NCBI RefSeq assembly: GCF_000877395.1
Contig: NZ_JYFE01000060.1
Coordinates: 248,001-312,000, forward strand
Direction: 5' to 3'
DNA length: 64,000 nt
Source: Jannaschia aquimarina
GTDB lineage: Bacteria; Pseudomonadota; Alphaproteobacteria; Rhodobacterales; Rhodobacteraceae
Both the position numbers and the translations under genes were made by a program. Under the pieces are notes generated by a model. That model searched no databases and was not told the DNA's origin. It saw nothing but the letters and a program-made list of their open reading frames with translations. Below are positions 45,406-54,314 of this stretch, piece after piece; the stretch's first letter is position 1; each line of letters opens with the position of its first letter.

Positions 45406-46275
45406 TCAGGCGCGCTCCAGCCGCGCGGCTTCCCAAGCCAGGATGGCGCGTTTCACCGGAAGACCCCAGTGGTATCCGCCCAACCCGCCGGATTTTCGCA
45501 GTGCGCGGTGGCAGGGGATCAGGTAGCTGACCGGATTGCGCCCGACGGCGGTTCCGACGGCCCGCACGGCCTTGGGGTGGCCGATGGCCCGCGCGACCTC
45601 GGAGTAGGTGGTCACATGACCTGACGGGATGCGCATCAAGGCCTCCCAGACCTTGATCTGGAACGGCGCCCCGATGAGGTGCAACCTCGCCTCGCCCCCG
45701 TCGAACAGGCCGTCGATGAAAGGAGCGACCGCATCTCGATCCGGGACGAAGCGCGCCTTCGGCCAGCGGGCGCGCATGTCCGCGATGGCCGCCTCGCGCC
45801 CGGTCTCCTCGCTGAAGGCAAGGCCACAGAGGCCCCGGTCGGTGGCCAGGGCAAGCCCTTCACCGAACGGCGTCTGGAACCACCCCTCGCGGATCACCAG
45901 CCCCTCGCCCCCACGCGCGTAGTCGCCCGGAGACATGGCTTCCCAGCGAAGAAAGAGATCGTGAAGACGAGAGGACCCGGACAGCCCGACCGAATGCGCG
46001 GTCTCCAGCGTCGTGAAACGATCCGACAGCAGGGCCTTGGCATGGCCGAGCGCAAGATACTGCCCCAGCCGCTTCGGGCTGATCCCCGCCCAGGCGCTGA
46101 AGATGCGCTGAAAATGGGCCGGGCTCAGCCCGATGGCGGCGGAGAGTTCGTCCAGCGATGCCTGCGGCGTGGCGTCCACCGCTTCGATCGCGCGACGCAT
46201 GACGTGGTAGTGGTAGCGGCCCTCGTCCGGGTCGGAGGCGGGCGGATCCAAGAGGGTGGGACTAAGCTCGGTCAT
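45406..46275 (-). CDS. Ada-like fusion: AraC-type DNA-binding domain plus methylguanine-DNA methyltransferase
   Basis: A 289-residue protein. Residues about 15-110 form an AraC/XylS helix-turn-helix region (LSAAIGLSPAHFQRIFSAWAGISPKRLGQYL). Residues about 120-285 form an O6-alkylguanine-DNA alkyltransferase with the acceptor Cys255 in IPCHRAL and the preceding VGRNPVSYL. The N-terminal zinc domain of classical Ada, which accepts methyl groups from phosphotriesters, is absent, so induction by that route cannot occur. It should repair O6-methylguanine and may still bind DNA through the AraC part. Ten bases separate its start from the stop of the Hint-protein gene on the same strand. Confidence 0.9.
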   Translation of the reverse strand: MTELSPTLLDPPASDPDEGRYHYHVMRRAIEAVDATPQASLDELSAAIGLSPAHFQRIFSAWAGISPKRLGQYLALGHAKALLSDRFTTLETAHSVGLSGSSRLHDLFLRWEAMSPGDYARGGEGLVIREGWFQTPFGEGLALATDRGLCGLAFSEETGREAAIADMRARWPKARFVPDRDAVAPFIDGLFDGGEARLHLIGAPFQIKVWEALMRIPSGHVTTYSEVARAIGHPKAVRAVGTAVGRNPVSYLIPCHRALRKSGGLGGYHWGLPVKRAILAWEAARLERA

Positions 46276-46284
46276 GGCGCGAGA

Positions 46285-47349
46285 TTAGGCCGCCCGGCTC
46301 TCCCGCGCGACCCGCTTCTTGCGCCTTCGGTCCGTGCGCCCCACAGGGCCGAGCAGCGCGGCAACCTCCTGCCCGCCGATGACGGGACGCGCCGTGCGCC
46401 TGTGGCCCCGAGCCAGTTCGAGGCGCAACGCCTCCGGTACAGTCATGCCATCCGGGTCGGCCGCACGGTCCCCCAGAAAGAGGCTTTCCACCCAGAGGCC
46501 GTTCGCACGGATGACGGCATGGCGATCGAGAAGGATGTGGAAAAAGCACATCCATCGGTCGAGCCGTCCGCTCCGCGCACGGCCGGCATCCATAAGATGG
46601 CGCGCCGCGGCGAGGACCTCCGGCTCTCCGAACAGGAGGGGACAGGTCGGTGCGTCGAGCAGAACCCGGTGCGACCGCGACAGGACGAGCGGCCCGCGAG
46701 GTGCATCGAAGGTCACCGCGGGCGCCCCTCCCGCCGCGAAGCGGCCTACCCACCTCACCGGAAGGGATCCGCCGTCCCGCGTCAGCACCTCGTGTCCGGG
46801 CCGCAGCCAGGCGATAGGCACCTCCCCCACAGGGGTCGCGATGCTGGCCGTCGGACCGAAACAGGGCACGCTTTGAAATTCGGAGTATTCCTGACGTGTG
46901 TCCGCACGACTCTCGTCGAAATCCTCCGTCTCCGGATCGTCCGCCTGGGCCCGGGTGACATTGTATGAGCCCAGAAACTGATATGTCGTATCCGGGTCGA
47001 GCGGCGCGGTCGTCATGTAGCCGACGACCTGGCCGGCGATTTCCACGCGGGTGATCTCTATCCGGGATCCGTCTGGTGCTTCGAAGACGTCGACCTTTTC
47101 CGCGTAGACCTGACCGGACGCGACCGGGTTGCCGTACATGTCCGTAACGACGGCATCCTGGGTGTCGTCATCACCCACCTCGTCGAAATCACCGTCGCCG
47201 TCGAGGTATCGCCCGGTACTCTGATCGTCGATGTCGATCCGGACCCGGTCGTCCTTGTGACTGTAGGTCGAGGCGAGCGTCAGTTCGCCCGTCGCGGAAT
47301 CGTAGGAAAACGCATCGATCGTGTAGGCATTGAAGGAATAGGTGGGCAT
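46285..47349 (-). CDS. Hint-domain protein (Hint_2 type) with N-terminal beta-rich region
   Basis: A 354-residue protein, ATG at 47349. Residues 1-155 are acidic and strand-rich, with a Ca-binding-like DGDGDFDEVGDDD stretch (about 50-62). A Hint (hedgehog/intein) domain starts at Cys163 in SVPCFGPTASIATPVG and includes EVLTRDGG, VRWVG and the conserved SRSHRVLL. Such proteins are abundant in Rhodobacteraceae and are usually linked to type I-secreted proteins. An intein C-terminal His-Asn is not obvious, so classical splicing is unlikely; N-S acyl shift and self-cleavage at Cys163 are possible. The C-terminus is basic (RRRKKR). It is divergent from nth. Confidence 0.85.
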   Translation of the reverse strand: MPTYSFNAYTIDAFSYDSATGELTLASTYSHKDDRVRIDIDDQSTGRYLDGDGDFDEVGDDDTQDAVVTDMYGNPVASGQVYAEKVDVFEAPDGSRIEITRVEIAGQVVGYMTTAPLDPDTTYQFLGSYNVTRAQADDPETEDFDESRADTRQEYSEFQSVPCFGPTASIATPVGEVPIAWLRPGHEVLTRDGGSLPVRWVGRFAAGGAPAVTFDAPRGPLVLSRSHRVLLDAPTCPLLFGEPEVLAAARHLMDAGRARSGRLDRWMCFFHILLDRHAVIRANGLWVESLFLGDRAADPDGMTVPEALRLELARGHRRTARPVIGGQEVAALLGPVGRTDRRRKKRVARESRAA

Positions 47350-47457
47350 CGTGGTTCCACGTCCGGCGCCTGCCTCGGCTAACAGCGGAACCTTTCCCGA
47401 ACATGAATCGCACGCCGCACGGCTTGCAGCCCTCGTCTCGCGCAGCCAGAAGAGCCC

Positions 47458-48111
47458 ATGGCCAAGCTCCCCGCCCCCCTGCCTTATGCCGCCCAACGCG
47501 CGATCTTCGAGAGGTTCCGCGAAGGCGAGCCCGAGCCGGTCGGCGAACTTGAACACGTGAACGCCTACACGCTCGTCGTTGCCGTCGCGCTCTCGGCTCA
47601 GGCGACGGATGCGGGCGTGAACAAGGCGACCCGCACCCTATTCGCCGTTGCCGACACGCCCGAGAAGATGCTGGAGCTGGGCCTCGAGGGCGTGACCGAG
47701 CACATCAAGTCCATCGGCCTCTATCGCAACAAGGCCAAGAACGTGATCGCGCTGAGCCGCATTCTGGTCGAGGAATATAACGGTCAGGTCCCGTCCTCTC
47801 GGGCCGCCCTGCAATCGCTGCCGGGGGTCGGGCGAAAGACCGCGAATGTCGTCCTGCAGATGTGGTTCGGACATCCCGCCCAGGCCGTCGACACGCATAT
47901 CTTCCGGGTGGGCAACCGCACGCGGATCGCGCCTGGCAAGGACGTCGATGCCGTCGAACGCGCGATCGAGGACAATGTCCCCGTCGAATACCAGAGCCAT
48001 TCCCATCACTGGCTGATCCTGCACGGCCGCTACATCTGCGTCGCCCGCAAGCCGAAATGTGGGGCCTGTCCGATCGCCGATCTCTGCCCCTACGAGGAGA
48101 AGACCGAATGA
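47458..48111 (+). CDS. nth: Endonuclease III (DNA glycosylase/AP lyase)
   Basis: A 217-residue base-excision repair enzyme removing oxidised pyrimidines. The helix-hairpin-helix LPGVGRKTANVV carries the catalytic Lys127, and Asp145 lies in AVDTHIFR. The C-terminal [4Fe-4S] cluster has the exact spacing C194-x6-C201-x2-C204-x5-C210. Length matches the family. Only a weak purine stretch precedes the ATG. The stop overlaps the next gene's ATG (ATGA), so the downstream small exported protein is co-translated. Confidence 0.95.
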   Translation: MAKLPAPLPYAAQRAIFERFREGEPEPVGELEHVNAYTLVVAVALSAQATDAGVNKATRTLFAVADTPEKMLELGLEGVTEHIKSIGLYRNKAKNVIALSRILVEEYNGQVPSSRAALQSLPGVGRKTANVVLQMWFGHPAQAVDTHIFRVGNRTRIAPGKDVDAVERAIEDNVPVEYQSHSHHWLILHGRYICVARKPKCGACPIADLCPYEEKTE

Positions 48112-48506
48112 GGGCGCTCGTTTTGGCGGCCACCTATGTTGCCGGTCCTGCCTCCGCCGACCTCGCTCGGACCGCGTGCAAGACGGCTCTCTCAGACATG
48201 CGGGTCTCCTCCGGTGGACCGGCCGGGGTCCGAATGACAGCGGATCGCGTCACCGCCGCGCTCGGCGGGCTGCATTGCGACGACGCTTCCCTTGTCGAGA
48301 CGATGGCCCGGAAAGGATATGTGCCGGATGTCGATGGGCCCGCGCCCGATGGCAGGTCGGCGCGAACGGTCTCCTTCGTGCCCACAGATGGCGCGCTGCG
48401 CTTACTCTGGCGCGGCGAGCCGCCCCTCGACCCCCGCTGCGCGCGGGGCATCGACTTGCACTTCAACGGCGACCGCTTCGTCGTCGCCACTCCCTCATCC
48501 TGCTAG
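48108..48506 (+). CDS. Small exported hypothetical protein coupled to nth
   Basis: A 132-residue protein starting inside the nth stop codon. MRALVLAATYVAGPASA is a short signal peptide, cleavage likely after Ala17. The mature part contains four cysteines (RTACKTAL, LHCDDA, DPRCARG and the C-terminal PSSC), consistent with two disulfides in the periplasm. No family recognised. The coupling to a DNA repair gene is probably an expression arrangement rather than a functional link. Confidence 0.7.
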   Translation: MRALVLAATYVAGPASADLARTACKTALSDMRVSSGGPAGVRMTADRVTAALGGLHCDDASLVETMARKGYVPDVDGPAPDGRSARTVSFVPTDGALRLLWRGEPPLDPRCARGIDLHFNGDRFVVATPSSC

Positions 48507-48522
48507 AAATATCCCGGGGGGT

Positions 48523-48542
48523 CCGGGGGGCTGGCCCCCCGG
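48523..48542. terminator. GC-rich hairpin between the small exported gene and the PfkB kinase
   Basis: CCGGGGGG (48523-48530) pairs with CCCCCCGG (48535-48542) with a four-base CTGG loop. No T tract; may slow transcription or stabilise the upstream mRNA. It sits 28 bases before the kinase ATG. Confidence 0.45.
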
Positions 48543-48569
48543 CGCTCGCCCCACTCGAAAGGCCCGACC

Positions 48570-49556
48570 ATGACCCAGACCTACGACGTGATCGGTATCG
48601 GAAACGCCGTCGTCGACATCATCTGCCATTCCGATGACGCCTTCCTGGACCGGATGGGGATCGAGAAGGGCATCATGCAACTGATCGAACGCGACCGGGC
48701 CGAGATGCTCTATTCCGAGATGGACGAGCATATCCGCGCGCCCGGCGGCTCGGTCGCCAACACGCTCGCCGGGATCGGCGCGCTCGGCCTGCGGACGGCC
48801 TTTATCGGCAAGGTCAAGGACGACGAGCTGGGCCGCTTCTACGCCGCGTCGATGCGCGCGTCCCACACCGATTTTCCCAACGATCCGATGGACGTCGAGC
48901 TGCCGACTACCCGATCGATGATCTTCGTGACCCCGGACGGCGAGCGGTCGATGAACACCTATCTGGGTGCCGGCGCCGACATCTCCTCGCGTGACGTGCC
49001 CGACGTCTTCGCCGGCGGCGGGCTCCTGTTCCTCGAAGGCTATCTCTTCGACAAGGATGACGGGAAGACCGCCTTTTCAGAGGCCGCCGCCAAGATGAAG
49101 GCCGCGGGCGGGCGCAGCGCCATCACCATTTCCGACCCGTTCTGTGCCGAGCGGCATCGCGCGGACTTCCAGCGCCTCATCGCCGAAGACATGGACATCG
49201 CGATCGGCAACGCGGCCGAATGGACGACGCTCTATCAGACCGATGACTTGGAGCGGGCCGTAGGTATGGCCGCCGAGGTCTGCGAGATCGTCGCCTGCAC
49301 CCGGTCGGGCGACGATGTGTGGGTCCGCTCCGGCGGCGAGACGGTCGTCGCGCCCGTGACGCGCGCCCCGGTCGTCGATGCGACGGGCGCAGGCGACCAG
49401 TTCGCGGCCGGGTTCCTCTACGGCGTGACTGCGGGTCACGATCTCGACGTCGCGGCCCGAATGGGCGTCCTCTGCGCGCGCGAGGTCATCGGCCATATCG
49501 GTCCCCGCCCCCACACGCCGCTGATGGATGTCTTCCGCGCCGAAGGCCTCGCCTGA
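48570..49556 (+). CDS. PfkB-family carbohydrate kinase, adenosine kinase-like
   Basis: A 328-residue ribokinase-fold enzyme. The start YDVIGIGNAVVDIICH, the GGSVANTLAGIGALG sugar-contact loop, SMNTYLGAGADIS and the catalytic/anion-hole motif DATGAGDQFAAGFLYG define the family. The pattern of the first motif and AGGSVANT matches bacterial enzymes annotated as adenosine kinase in alphaproteobacteria, which phosphorylate adenosine to AMP; another nucleoside or sugar is possible. GAAAGG lies upstream. It is followed 78 bases later by the denD-like gene on the same strand. Confidence 0.9.
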   Translation: MTQTYDVIGIGNAVVDIICHSDDAFLDRMGIEKGIMQLIERDRAEMLYSEMDEHIRAPGGSVANTLAGIGALGLRTAFIGKVKDDELGRFYAASMRASHTDFPNDPMDVELPTTRSMIFVTPDGERSMNTYLGAGADISSRDVPDVFAGGGLLFLEGYLFDKDDGKTAFSEAAAKMKAAGGRSAITISDPFCAERHRADFQRLIAEDMDIAIGNAAEWTTLYQTDDLERAVGMAAEVCEIVACTRSGDDVWVRSGGETVVAPVTRAPVVDATGAGDQFAAGFLYGVTAGHDLDVAARMGVLCAREVIGHIGPRPHTPLMDVFRAEGLA

Positions 49557-49634
49557 GCAGACAGCCTGTGCCCGGCACCACCTTGCCCCCGGGCACGAAT
49601 GGATCACAATCGGCGAAAGCCAGGGAGGCACCTC

Positions 49635-50618
49635 ATGAACATCCTCATCACCGGCGCCGCAGGCATGGTCGGACGCAAACTGACCGAAGAGCTCGTCCGG
49701 AGGGGTGAGATCGGGGGAAGGGCGCTCACCGGTCTTACCCTCATCGATATCGTTCCACCCATCGTCCCGGACGGGGTACCCGGCGCGGCCTTGTCGGTCG
49801 ACATGGCCGACCCGGCCGCGGCACAAGCCCTGATTGAGCAGCGGCCCGACGTGATCTTTCACCTCGCCGCAATCGTCTCGGGCGAGGCGGAGGCGGATTT
49901 CGAGAAGGGCTATGGGGTCAATCTCGACGGCACGCTGGCGCTTCTGCGGGCTGTCGCGGCACAGCCAGACTATTGTCCGCGCTTTGTCTTCACGTCGTCC
50001 ATCGCCGTTTTCGGGGCGCCTCTGCCGGATCCGATCCCCGACGACCACACGCCCGAGCCTCTCACGAGCTACGGCACCCAGAAGGCGATGGGTGAGCTGA
50101 TGGTCAACGATCTCAGCCGGCGAGGCCTGATCGACGGGATCTCGCTGCGCTTCCCGACGATCTGCATCCGTCCGGGCAAGCCGAATGCCGCGGCGTCCGG
50201 GTTCTTTTCGGGCATCCTGCGGGAGCCGCTCAACGGTCAGGAAGCGATACTGCCGGTTCCGGATGACGTGAAGCACTGGCATGCCAGCCCGCGCGCGGCC
50301 GTGGCCTTTCTGATCCAGGCCGCCGAGATGGATCTGACGCCGATGGGTCCGCGGCGCGCCCTGTCTCTGCCGGGCGTCGCCGCCACCGTCGGAGAGCAGA
50401 TCGCCGCTCTCGAACGCGTCGCCGGGCCCGAGGCCGTGGCCCTTATCCGGCGCGAACCGGACGAGACGATCATGCGCATCGTGGAAGGCTGGCCCAGATC
50501 CTTCGACCCGGCCCGCGCCCGAAAGCTGGGCTTCGAGGCCGAACCGGACATGGATACGATCATTCGCGTCTATATCGAGGACGAGCTGGACGGCCGCCTC
50601 CCTGTCCAGCAAGGCTGA
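49635..50618 (+). CDS. denD: D-erythronate dehydrogenase-like NAD-dependent epimerase/dehydratase family protein
   Basis: A 327-residue extended short-chain dehydrogenase. The ATG at 49635 follows GGGAGGCACCTC. It has the NAD-binding ILITGAAGMVGRKLTEEL, the Asp of TLIDI, and the active-site TSYGTQKAMGEL with Tyr-x3-Lys, preceded by FTSSIAVFG. The segments SLRFPTICIRPGKPNAAASGFFSGI and PVPDDVKHWHASPRAAV are characteristic of DenD-type proteins that oxidise C2 of D-erythronate or related four-carbon sugar acids. The usual partner kinase and isomerase genes (DenK/OtnC-like) are not in the window, so the pathway is not established here. It is convergent with the sugar ABC transporter. Confidence 0.8.
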   Translation: MNILITGAAGMVGRKLTEELVRRGEIGGRALTGLTLIDIVPPIVPDGVPGAALSVDMADPAAAQALIEQRPDVIFHLAAIVSGEAEADFEKGYGVNLDGTLALLRAVAAQPDYCPRFVFTSSIAVFGAPLPDPIPDDHTPEPLTSYGTQKAMGELMVNDLSRRGLIDGISLRFPTICIRPGKPNAAASGFFSGILREPLNGQEAILPVPDDVKHWHASPRAAVAFLIQAAEMDLTPMGPRRALSLPGVAATVGEQIAALERVAGPEAVALIRREPDETIMRIVEGWPRSFDPARARKLGFEAEPDMDTIIRVYIEDELDGRLPVQQG

Positions 50619-50708
50619 CCTCCCCCCTGGGAGATCGTGGGGGCTTCGCCCGCTGACGCCCCGCCCGGTCCACTGGACCGGTCGCCGGGCCTCCGGCCCA
50701 GACCGGGG

Positions 50709-51596
50709 TCAGCCCTTCACCGCGCCTGCCGTGAGGCCGCTGACGATCTGCCGCTGGAAGAACAGGACCAGCACGAAGAGGGGCGCCGTGGCCGAGACGA
50801 CGGCCGCGACGGCAAACATCACGTTGCCCGCCTCGAAGGTCGATCCCAGGAAGCTCGCGATCTTGGGCACCATCGTCTGGTTTTCCTGGCTCAGCACGAG
50901 CGCGGTCACCTGGAAGTCGTTATATGCCAGCAGGAACGAGAACAGCCCCGTCGTGATCACGCCCGGCCACATGACCGGCACGATCACCCTCCAGAACGCC
51001 TCGAACCGGGAACATCCGTCGACCATCGCGCTCTCGTCCAAATCCTTGGGGATTTGCAGGAAGAACGAGTGCAGCATCCAGAGCGTGAACGGCTGGTTGA
51101 TCGCCACCAGCACGATGATCGCCGTCGGAAGGTGCCCCCAGACGTTCCATTCGAAAAACGGCAGCAGATAGCCCGACACGAGCGTGATATGCGGCATCGC
51201 CCGGAAGATCAGCGCCAGCATCAGCAGCCAGAACGCGTACCGGTAGCCGGACCTCGCCAGGGCATAGCCACCCAGCGTGCCCAGGGTCAGCGAGATCACC
51301 ACCGTGGAGAACACGACGATGGTTGTGTTCAACGCCGCGCGCCAGAATTCCTCGCGGATCCAGGCCCCCTCGTAGGCCTGCCCAGTGAAGGCGCCGCCCG
51401 TCTCGATCTGCGTACGGATTCCGGTCAGCGCATTGGTCCAGTCGTTGCGCGAGAAGAAATCGCTCTCCACCTTGAAGCTGCCCCAGAGCGTCCAGAAGAA
51501 CGGAAAGGCGGCGATCAACACCCACAGAACCACGAATGTCGTCGAGACCACGACGAGGGCAGTGGATTTCCTCTGAGAGGAGACGGTTGCCGACAT
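50709..51596 (-). CDS. Carbohydrate ABC transporter permease, MalG type
   Basis: A 295-residue permease with six predicted helices and a large periplasmic loop after the first. The cytoplasmic EAA loop (DGCSRFEAFWRVIVPVMWPGV) and the C-terminal FFQRQIVSGLTAGAVKG are those of the second permease of sugar ABC systems. It follows the first permease with one base between stop and start. It is the last gene of the three-gene set; the expected ATPase is absent, so a shared MsmK/UgpC-like ATPase elsewhere is inferred. Confidence 0.92.
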   Translation of the reverse strand: MSATVSSQRKSTALVVVSTTFVVLWVLIAAFPFFWTLWGSFKVESDFFSRNDWTNALTGIRTQIETGGAFTGQAYEGAWIREEFWRAALNTTIVVFSTVVISLTLGTLGGYALARSGYRYAFWLLMLALIFRAMPHITLVSGYLLPFFEWNVWGHLPTAIIVLVAINQPFTLWMLHSFFLQIPKDLDESAMVDGCSRFEAFWRVIVPVMWPGVITTGLFSFLLAYNDFQVTALVLSQENQTMVPKIASFLGSTFEAGNVMFAVAAVVSATAPLFVLVLFFQRQIVSGLTAGAVKG

Positions 51597-51597
51597 C

Positions 51598-52629
51598 TCA
51601 GTGCCCCCGCTTCGCGTTGAAGTCGCGCCAAGTGCGGATGAGCACGGGCGTCAGCAGGATCGACACCCCGATGATCGTCAGCATGCTCGTCGCGGCCGCC
51701 GAATTGAAGAGCGCAATCTCGCCGCGCAGGTCCGAATAGATGCTGTAGGCGAGCGACGGCGCGTTGGCGCCGGCATTGAAGCTGATGACCGGCTCCAGCA
51801 CCCGGAAATTGTCCATCAGCTGGATCAGCGCGATGAAGACCGTCAGCGGCGCGAGATGCGGAATCACGACGTAGCGGATGCGCTGCCAGCGCGAGGCTCC
51901 GTCGACCATCGCCGCCTCCAGCGGATCCTGCGGCACGGTCTGCAGACCCGCGTAATACACGATGAAGGCGAAGGGCGCTGACGACCAGACGCCATAGGCG
52001 AACAACGTGATCCAGGTGAGCGGTGTCGAAGCCCGAAGCGAAAGGGTCGGGTCACCGGTCAGGGACTGGAGCGCCGATCCCAGAATGCCGTTCTGCTCCA
52101 GCATCCAGTAGAGGACCAGCGCGCCGACCAGCGGCGTCACCATCATCGGCAGCAGCGAGACAAAGATCGTCGGGCCCTTGAACATGCGCGGCAACCCGTT
52201 GACGCCCAGCGCGACGGCCAGACCCAGAAGGATCGTCAGCGGTGTCACGACGATGACGTAGGTCAGCGTGAAGATCAGCGCCCGGTAAAAGGGCAGGTTC
52301 ATCAGCCGGTCGACGAATGCGCCGATGCTGTCGGTCGCCGCCCAGGCCTGGCCGACCTCCTCGACTGCGAGATGCGCGCGGTCGAAATAGACATCCAGCC
52401 CGACGAAGCGCCCCAGAGGTTCGGCCTCGCGCAGGGCGCGGGTCGCCTCCTGATCCACGACGGTCGAGGTGGTCGTGCCGAACGGTCCCTGATTCTCTAC
52501 AGTCCGCAGCACCTGCTCGTGCTGCTGGTGGACGGATTGCACGATGACCGATCCGATCGGCAGGGCGATGAAGAGAAGCATCGCCAGAAGGGAGGGAAAG
52601 ATGAACCAGAAGAATGTTCTGTGCGGCAT
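51598..52629 (-). CDS. Carbohydrate ABC transporter permease, MalF type
   Basis: A 343-residue permease. The first helix (FFWFIFPSLLAMLLFIALPIGSV) is followed by an extended periplasmic region of about 90 residues, then the core helices. The EAA loop reads DGASRWQRIRYVVIPHLAPL. It pairs with the downstream MalG-type permease. The first periplasmic region is rather polar and may contact the binding protein. It begins 57 bases after the binding-protein stop. Confidence 0.9.
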   Translation of the reverse strand: MPHRTFFWFIFPSLLAMLLFIALPIGSVIVQSVHQQHEQVLRTVENQGPFGTTTSTVVDQEATRALREAEPLGRFVGLDVYFDRAHLAVEEVGQAWAATDSIGAFVDRLMNLPFYRALIFTLTYVIVVTPLTILLGLAVALGVNGLPRMFKGPTIFVSLLPMMVTPLVGALVLYWMLEQNGILGSALQSLTGDPTLSLRASTPLTWITLFAYGVWSSAPFAFIVYYAGLQTVPQDPLEAAMVDGASRWQRIRYVVIPHLAPLTVFIALIQLMDNFRVLEPVISFNAGANAPSLAYSIYSDLRGEIALFNSAAATSMLTIIGVSILLTPVLIRTWRDFNAKRGH

Positions 52630-52686
52630 GGCCCCCTCCGGCGCACGGGTGGCGGGGCCGGCGCGTTGGCGCCGGCCCGTCCTTCG

Positions 52687-53931
52687 TCAGCGCAGGAAGC
52701 CCTGCTCGGTCGCGGCGGTCGTGTAGGCCGCCTCGACGTCGGCCAGCGCCTGCTCGGCCGATTCCTTGCCTTGCATGAAATCAGCGAGCTCGTTGCCCAA
52801 AGCCGTGTGCAGCAGCCCCATATAGGGCAGCATCGGGTAAGGCGTGGCACCCCCGGCCGCCGACTCGGCGACGCCTTGGGCGACCGGCGTGGGCTCATAG
52901 CCCTCGACCAGCCAGACAGCCTGCTCGGATGCCGTCTCTAGGATCGCGGGGTCGATGCCGTGGACCATCGCCTGGAACGAGGCGGCGGCGTCCTCGTCGG
53001 AGGCGTTGGCTGCGATCGTGAATCCGTCCCACCAGAGGGTCGTGGCCGGCGTATCGCCGCCGCCGACCGTGGGCGCACCGGCCAGCACGGTGTTCGTGGT
53101 CACCTGCTCGGTCGAGCCTTCGTCATCAAGGATGTTCGTTCCGCGCGAGCCCCAGAGAAGGCCCAGCGCCGCATCGCCGGCCTCCCAGATGGCGGAGGTC
53201 GCGTTGGAATCGAAGGTCAGGAAATCCGGGTTCGACAGATCGGCGAGCGCCTTCAGCGTCTCCAGCGTCTGCATCCCGACCTCGTTGTTGATCGAGACCT
53301 GCGCGGTACCCGGCTCGAAGAACTGGCCCCCGTAGCCGAGATACATGTTGTTGAACTCCTGGCCGAGGTTCCAGCCCGTGGCCGAGTTCATAACGAAGGG
53401 ATGCTCCATGATCCCCGCCTCGCGGATCGCCTGACCGGCGGCGATGACGTCTTCGATGGTGCGAGGCGGCTCGACGCCAGCCTCTTCCAGGAGGTCCTGG
53501 CGATAAAACAGGTGCTGGGCATTCGCCATGAAGGCGACGGCCACGATGTCGTCACCCACCCGGATCAGCTGGGTCGGGCTGAGGTCCTGGCCGTATTGCT
53601 CGACCAGATCGTTCAGGGGCCGTACGAGCCCTTCGTTCAGCAGCGGCACGAGGCTGCCATTGGCCACGATGGCCACCGTGTATTCCGCAGGGTCGGCGGT
53701 CAGCGCCGCGACCTGGATATCCTTGTGTTCGGTGGTCAGGTTCGACGTCATCTCGCCCGAGGTCGTGCATTCCATCGCCCGGTCCACGACCGAGTTGATG
53801 GCGCCGAAGTCGTTTCCGAGGATCCGGACGTTGCCCGATCCCAGGTCGCACCCATGGGCGTCGGCCCAGGCGGCGCCCGAACCGGCCAGCAGGCCTCCGA
53901 CCAGAAGGCCGGTAACTTTCGTCATCTTCAT
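52687..53931 (-). CDS. Carbohydrate ABC transporter solute-binding protein
   Basis: A 414-residue periplasmic protein. Start at 53931 opens a signal peptide (VTGLLVGGLLAGSGAAWADA, cleavage after AWA or ADA); an ATG two codons later is also possible. The fold marks are of cluster 1 sugar-binding proteins: VAFMANAQHLFYRQDLLEEAG, ATGWNLGQEFNNMYLGYGG, AGDAALGLLWGSRG and TPATTLWWDGFTIAANA. It is the first gene of the transporter set. The sugar is unknown; the denD-like gene nearby hints at sugar-acid or polyol use, a weak inference. Confidence 0.88.
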   Translation of the reverse strand: MKMTKVTGLLVGGLLAGSGAAWADAHGCDLGSGNVRILGNDFGAINSVVDRAMECTTSGEMTSNLTTEHKDIQVAALTADPAEYTVAIVANGSLVPLLNEGLVRPLNDLVEQYGQDLSPTQLIRVGDDIVAVAFMANAQHLFYRQDLLEEAGVEPPRTIEDVIAAGQAIREAGIMEHPFVMNSATGWNLGQEFNNMYLGYGGQFFEPGTAQVSINNEVGMQTLETLKALADLSNPDFLTFDSNATSAIWEAGDAALGLLWGSRGTNILDDEGSTEQVTTNTVLAGAPTVGGGDTPATTLWWDGFTIAANASDEDAAASFQAMVHGIDPAILETASEQAVWLVEGYEPTPVAQGVAESAAGGATPYPMLPYMGLLHTALGNELADFMQGKESAEQALADVEAAYTTAATEQGFLR

Positions 53932-54057
53932 CTCTTGCAAACTCCCTATCGTGTCGACTCGTCTTGTCGCGGTCTCACGGCTCTCTGTCGGGGCGAGGCC
54001 CCTCGGGGACCGATGTAACCGGCCCTTTGCATACGAATGCAAGCCTTTTCCCCGGCG

Positions 54058-54252
54058 TCACCAGTGGGGCGGCCGCTGATCCGCCAGAGGGATGCCTCCT
54101 CCGGTCTCGGCCTCCGCCTCGGCGGCGCGCTCCATCAGCAATGCGACGCGGCGGGTCAGTCTTTCGATCTCGGCCGCCTGACGCGTGACGACGTCGGACA
54201 GGTCGTCGACGGTGCGCTCCAGATGGGCGATGCGTTCCTGAAGGTCCTGCAT
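54058..54252 (-). CDS. slyX: SlyX family protein
   Basis: A 64-residue coiled-coil protein: [21 protein letters not shown] gives continuous heptads up to about residue 45, followed by the short tail [10 protein letters not shown]; a closing PPHY/W is typical of SlyX. Function is not established beyond its old association with slyD. GGAGG lies seven bases before the ATG on the minus strand. It is divergent from hisS, from which it is separated by 62 bases. Confidence 0.88.
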   Translation of the reverse strand: MQDLQERIAHLERTVDDLSDVVTRQAAEIERLTRRVALLMERAAEAEAETGGGIPLADQRPPHW

Positions 54253-54314
54253 GGTCTGCCTCCTTGCGACGGGGGGGACGCGCCTTTATGGCCTCGGCCC
54301 CAAGAGAGGGCGCG

